From DYJK01 sp040755055 (lineage in GTDB: Bacteria > Bacteroidota > Ignavibacteria > Ignavibacteriales > Melioribacteraceae), in contig JBFMBS010000023.1 in the NCBI GenBank assembly GCA_040755055.1, positions 8,452-72,451 on the forward strand: a stretch of 64,000 bases of DNA, given 5' to 3'. The notes beneath the pieces were generated by a model that had not been told where the DNA came from, made no database searches, and was given only the letters and a program-made list of their open reading frames with translations. This document shows, piece after piece, positions 61,404-64,000 of the stretch. How positions within the stretch are numbered: position 1 is the stretch's first letter; every line of letters begins with the position of its first letter. The translations under genes and the position numbers were made by a program.

Positions 61404-62409
61404 AGTCGGTAAAATAAATATAAAGAATGCGCTTTTGCTCGCTCCCATGGAGGATGTTACTGATATTGCATTCAGAAGAATTTGCAAAGAATTTGGTGTT
61501 GATGTTGTTTATACAGAGTTTGTCAATTCAGATGGATTGATTCGTGCAAACAAAAGAACCCAGATGAAACTTGAAATTACTGATGAAGAAAAACCGGTCG
61601 GCATACAAATTTACGGCGGTAATTTAGAACCGATGATCGAAGCAGCCAAAATAGCTGAAGAGAAAAATCCTGATCTGATCGATATTAATGCCGGTTGCTG
61701 GGTTAAAAAAATTGCCGGTAGAGGTGCCGGTGCCGGTTTACTGAAAGATCCATGCTATATGCAAATGATGGTGGAAAACATCGTCAAAGCAGTTTCAGTT
61801 CCGGTTACCGTAAAAACCAGAATCGGATGGGACGCTACCTCCATAAATATTTTAGAGGTTGCTAAAAGAATTGAAGATGCCGGCGCTTCTGCACTTACAC
61901 TTCATTGCAGAACAAAAGTCCAAGGGCATAATGGTGAAGCGGATTGGTCATGGATTCCGAAAGTGAAAGAAATAGTAAAAATTCCGGTTGCGTTAAATGG
62001 AGGAGTGTTTAGTGCTTACGATGTACAAAAAGCGTTTGATGAAACCGGTGCAGATGCCGTAATGATTGCTCGCGGTGCTATTGGTAACCCATGGATTTTC
62101 TCTGAAGCAAAAAAACTTTTAAGTAATCATGACGTTCATCTACCTACTTTACAAGAAAGGATAGAAGTTATACTTAAACATTTACGATACTCAATTGAGC
62201 TTAAAGATGTAAAAGGTGCTATAATACCGTTTAGAAAATATTATTCAGGTTATTTGAAAGGTTTTTATAATGTTTCTAAAGTTAGGCAAGAACTGATGAA
62301 GCATACAGAATATGCTCCTATTGAAGAGACGCTCTGCAAATTTATTGATGAATATCAGAGTCATGAAGAATTACTGAAGACAGAACTTCACATAGATACA
62401 AGGAATTGA
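61396..62409 (+). CDS. dusB: tRNA-dihydrouridine synthase
   Basis: 337 aa FMN TIM barrel. LLAPMEDVTDIAFRRICKEFG, IQIYGGNLEPM, KTRIGWD, LTLHCRTKVQGH and MIARGAIGNPWIF are the Dus blocks. The catalytic Cys is in DINAGCWVKKIAGRGAGAGLL; the residue after Cys is Trp, where most Dus proteins have Pro. It reduces uridine to dihydrouridine in tRNA. DusB/family-level assignment. Overlaps the transporter gene and is 1 base from apt. Confidence 0.9.
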   Translation: MFKVGKINIKNALLLAPMEDVTDIAFRRICKEFGVDVVYTEFVNSDGLIRANKRTQMKLEITDEEKPVGIQIYGGNLEPMIEAAKIAEEKNPDLIDINAGCWVKKIAGRGAGAGLLKDPCYMQMMVENIVKAVSVPVTVKTRIGWDATSINILEVAKRIEDAGASALTLHCRTKVQGHNGEADWSWIPKVKEIVKIPVALNGGVFSAYDVQKAFDETGADAVMIARGAIGNPWIFSEAKKLLSNHDVHLPTLQERIEVILKHLRYSIELKDVKGAIIPFRKYYSGYLKGFYNVSKVRQELMKHTEYAPIEETLCKFIDEYQSHEELLKTELHIDTRN

Positions 62410-62410
62410 A

Positions 62411-62932
62411 ATGGATATTAAAAATTTGATTAGAACCGTACCTGATTTTCCTAAAAAGGGGATAATGTTTAGAGATATTACAACACTTTTAAAAGATTCA
62501 AAGGGATTTAGTCATACGTTGGAAGAACTGTATAATCTTGTTAAAAATAAGAAGTTAACTAAAGTAGTTGGGATTGAATCGCGTGGGTTTATTTTGGGAG
62601 CCGCGCTTGCTGTTAAATTAGGTGTTGGTTTTATACCAATTAGAAAACCGGGCAAATTACCGGCTGAAACTATATCAGAATCGTATGAGCTAGAATACGG
62701 TTCTGATTCGATTGAGATACATAAAGATGCTCTGAATCCCGGTGATATTGTTTTGCTCCATGATGATCTATTAGCGACCGGTGGGACAATGCTGGCTGCT
62801 TGCAGATTAGTTGAAAAACTTGGAGCAAAAGTTGAACAAATTTCTTTTATTATTGAATTAAGCTTTTTAAATGGAAGGGAAAAACTTAAAGGTTATGAAG
62901 TACATTCGTTAATTGATTACGACTCGGAATAG
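62411..62932 (+). CDS. apt: Adenine phosphoribosyltransferase
   Basis: 173 aa. TVPDFPKKGIMFRDITTLL, GIESRGFILGAALA and the PRPP motif VLLHDDLLATGGTMLAA define Apt. It salvages adenine to AMP. Full length; the last gene of the MFS-dusB-apt run. Confidence 0.95.
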   Translation: MDIKNLIRTVPDFPKKGIMFRDITTLLKDSKGFSHTLEELYNLVKNKKLTKVVGIESRGFILGAALAVKLGVGFIPIRKPGKLPAETISESYELEYGSDSIEIHKDALNPGDIVLLHDDLLATGGTMLAACRLVEKLGAKVEQISFIIELSFLNGREKLKGYEVHSLIDYDSE

Positions 62933-63075
62933 AATAGTAGTGGTGGTGACGCCATAATTAGTGTCTCGAACAGATGTTTGTAGGGGGGCGAATTATCCCA
63001 AGATCACCTATCATTTATGAATATGTTCTTATTTCAATTTATACGCAGTATATGTGCAATAGTAAAAAAAATAAC

Positions 63076-63300
63076 ATGACAGATAAAGAAATATATAAAG
63101 GAAGGGCAGAGGGATTAAATTGGATTGCTGAAAAAAGAGCATTATATAATTCTAACCATTTTTTTGAACTATTAGATTTTGCATTTCAGATATCAAAAGA
63201 AAACTTACCTAATTACAAACTCCATAGAGAAGAAAAAATTCTAGAGAAAATAAAGTACCGAAAAGCATTGAATGTGTTATTTGGAAATGACAAACTTTGA
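63076..63300 (+). CDS. Small protein paired with a nucleotidyltransferase
   Basis: 74 aa from ATG 63076 (the frame is open from 62974, but the earlier residues look non-coding). KGRAEGLNWIAEKRALYNSNHFFELLDFAFQISKENLPNYKL is not recognised by me. Its stop overlaps the start of the nucleotidyltransferase gene by 14 bases, as in two-gene toxin-antitoxin-like cassettes. Function not known. Confidence 0.5.
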   Translation: MTDKEIYKGRAEGLNWIAEKRALYNSNHFFELLDFAFQISKENLPNYKLHREEKILEKIKYRKALNVLFGNDKL

Positions 63301-63562
63301 AAAAGCATTATTCGACGTAGATTCTTTTTGTAAAAAGGAAAGGATTACTTATGCTATCATTGGCGGAATGGCATTAATTGCACATGGAATTGATAAAACT
63401 ACTGAGGATATAGATATTACTCTGATGCTTGACCTTGAAGATATTGAGGAAATAGGTGAAAAAATTTTAACTCAATTTGATCCTTTTCACTTAAATCCAT
63501 TAACCTTTTTTCAAACTAATTTCGTACTGCCAGTTATTAATAGGGAAATAAAGAAACTTTAA
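63287..63562 (+). pseudogene. 3'-truncated AbiEii/MNT-like nucleotidyltransferase
   Basis: 91 aa. NFEKALFDVDSFCKKERITYAIIGGMALIAHG and TTEDIDITLML give the GG and DxD nucleotidyltransferase motifs. Family members continue for another 70 or more residues after FVLPV; here the frame ends with NREIKKL, 37 bases before the convergent rsmI stop, so the 3' half appears deleted. ATG 63287 gives the family start; ATG 63272 is in frame too. It could still be a minimal MNT domain of about 95 residues. Confidence 0.5.
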
Positions 63563-63599
63563 TAAAATATTTAATTGAATATATCGTCAATTTGTATCA

Positions 63600-64000
63600 T
63601 CACATTTTAAAATTTTTAGGTGCTATTACTACAACAAACTCACCTTTAACAACCTTTTTATCAAAATCTTTTAACAAGTTTTCGGCGCTACCTCTCCAAA
63701 CTTCTTCAAATTTTTTAGTCAATTCTCTTCCAACGGCAAGTAACCTTTCAGGCATATATTCTTTCAACTCTTCCAGCAATTTTTTAATTCTGTAAGTCGA
63801 TTCATATAAAACTATAGTTCTTTCTTCATTAGAGAGTTCTAAAAGTTTCTTCTGTCTACCTTTTTTTTGCGGAAGGAATCCTTCGAACACAAATGAATCG
63901 GTTGGTAAACCGGAAATACTTAAAGCCATTATTGCGGCGTTAGCTCCGGGTATCCCGACCACTTCTACCTCATTTGCAATGGCACTATGCACCAAGCGAA
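63600..64000 (-). CDS. rsmI: 16S rRNA 2'-O-ribose C1402 methyltransferase, 3' part
   Basis: The gene runs off the right edge; about 133 C-terminal residues are visible. VVGIPGANAAIMALSISGLPTDSFVFEGFLP, VLYESTYRIKKLLEEL and GRELTKKFEEVWRGSAENLL are characteristic of the RsmI tetrapyrrole-methylase fold. It methylates the ribose of C1402 in the ribosomal P site. The N-terminal half lies outside the window. Confidence 0.88.
   Translation of the reverse strand, partial: RLVHSAIANEVEVVGIPGANAAIMALSISGLPTDSFVFEGFLPQKKGRQKKLLELSNEERTIVLYESTYRIKKLLEELKEYMPERLLAVGRELTKKFEEVWRGSAENLLKDFDKKVVKGEFVVVIAPKNFKM

Noticed and set aside
1..64000. CRISPR arrays, tRNA and rRNA genes, prophage
   Set aside because: No regularly spaced repeats, no CCA-ended cloverleaf-like sequence and no phage structural genes were recognised in any intergenic stretch. 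A covariance-model scan would be decisive.

Overview
The window is an AT-rich bacterial chromosome segment. The gene content points to the Bacteroidota/Chlorobi/Ignavibacteria group, most likely an Ignavibacteria-type bacterium; this is an inference, since no rRNA gene is present. The signs are a short primary sigma factor without region 1.1, Bacteroidota-like promoters (TTG-N17-20-TAnnTTTG), a HxC-type M23 peptidase, a tiny Hc1-like histone, Cys-rich heterodisulfide-reductase-like proteins and a Nuo operon split after nuoF. Almost everything is chromosomal housekeeping. The accessory parts are one intact IS256-family element, an orphan DNA methyltransferase, a nucleotidyltransferase/GT51 pair and a truncated nucleotidyltransferase.

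Layout. 1-15.1 kb: alkaline-phosphatase-like protein, metG, orphan methyltransferase, three successive parvulin/SurA-type chaperones, a MoxR ATPase, a VOC protein, an M23 lipoprotein, and a giant KGD-type 2-oxoglutarate dehydrogenase in which E2 and E1 are fused. 15.4-21.4 kb: a LysW carrier-protein operon (lysW, homocitrate-synthase-like, lysX, lysY, an Ntn glutamine-amidotransferase-like gene, lysZ, lysJ) behind an ARG-box-like palindrome. 21.5-26 kb: nuoABCDEF. 26.2-35 kb: aldehyde dehydrogenase, a hybrid-less histidine kinase, a four-gene minus-strand run (S9 peptidase, GT51, nucleotidyltransferase, PGPGW protein) and gdhA. 35-40 kb: two PPDK-like ATP-grasp proteins of unknown role. 40.9-47.6 kb: a complete overlapping his operon (hisGDCBHAF-IE) behind a transcription attenuator with a His-rich leader peptide. 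47.6-48.9 kb: the IS256 element. 49-64 kb: class V aminotransferase, primary sigma factor, TPR protein, a tight minus-strand operon (HisA paralogue, cyclic-nucleotide-binding protein, universal stress protein, eIF2B-family protein), hydrolase, bioY, heterodisulfide-reductase-like protein, Hc1 histone, CapA-like, MFS, dusB, apt, a truncated nucleotidyltransferase and the 3' part of rsmI.

The most striking observation is in the LysW operon. The carrier protein ends in Glu-Asp-Trp-Gly-Gln instead of the canonical ...Gly-Glu, so the residue that normally carries the substrate on its gamma-carboxylate is encoded as glutamine. The same operon contains an N-terminal-Cys (class II) glutamine-amidotransferase-like hydrolase, translationally coupled to lysZ, and no lysK. 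A simple hypothesis is that this Ntn enzyme deamidates the terminal Gln to prime LysW and/or hydrolyses the gamma-glutamyl isopeptide to release the product, which would be a variant of the LysW pathway. Second in interest is the his attenuator, where the antiterminator strand lies inside the last codons of the leader peptide. Third are the HisA-paralogue/CNBD/USP/eIF2B operon and the PPDK-like pair, which shares a C-terminal GRWG module in place of the phosphohistidine domain.

No tRNA, rRNA, CRISPR array or prophage was recognised.
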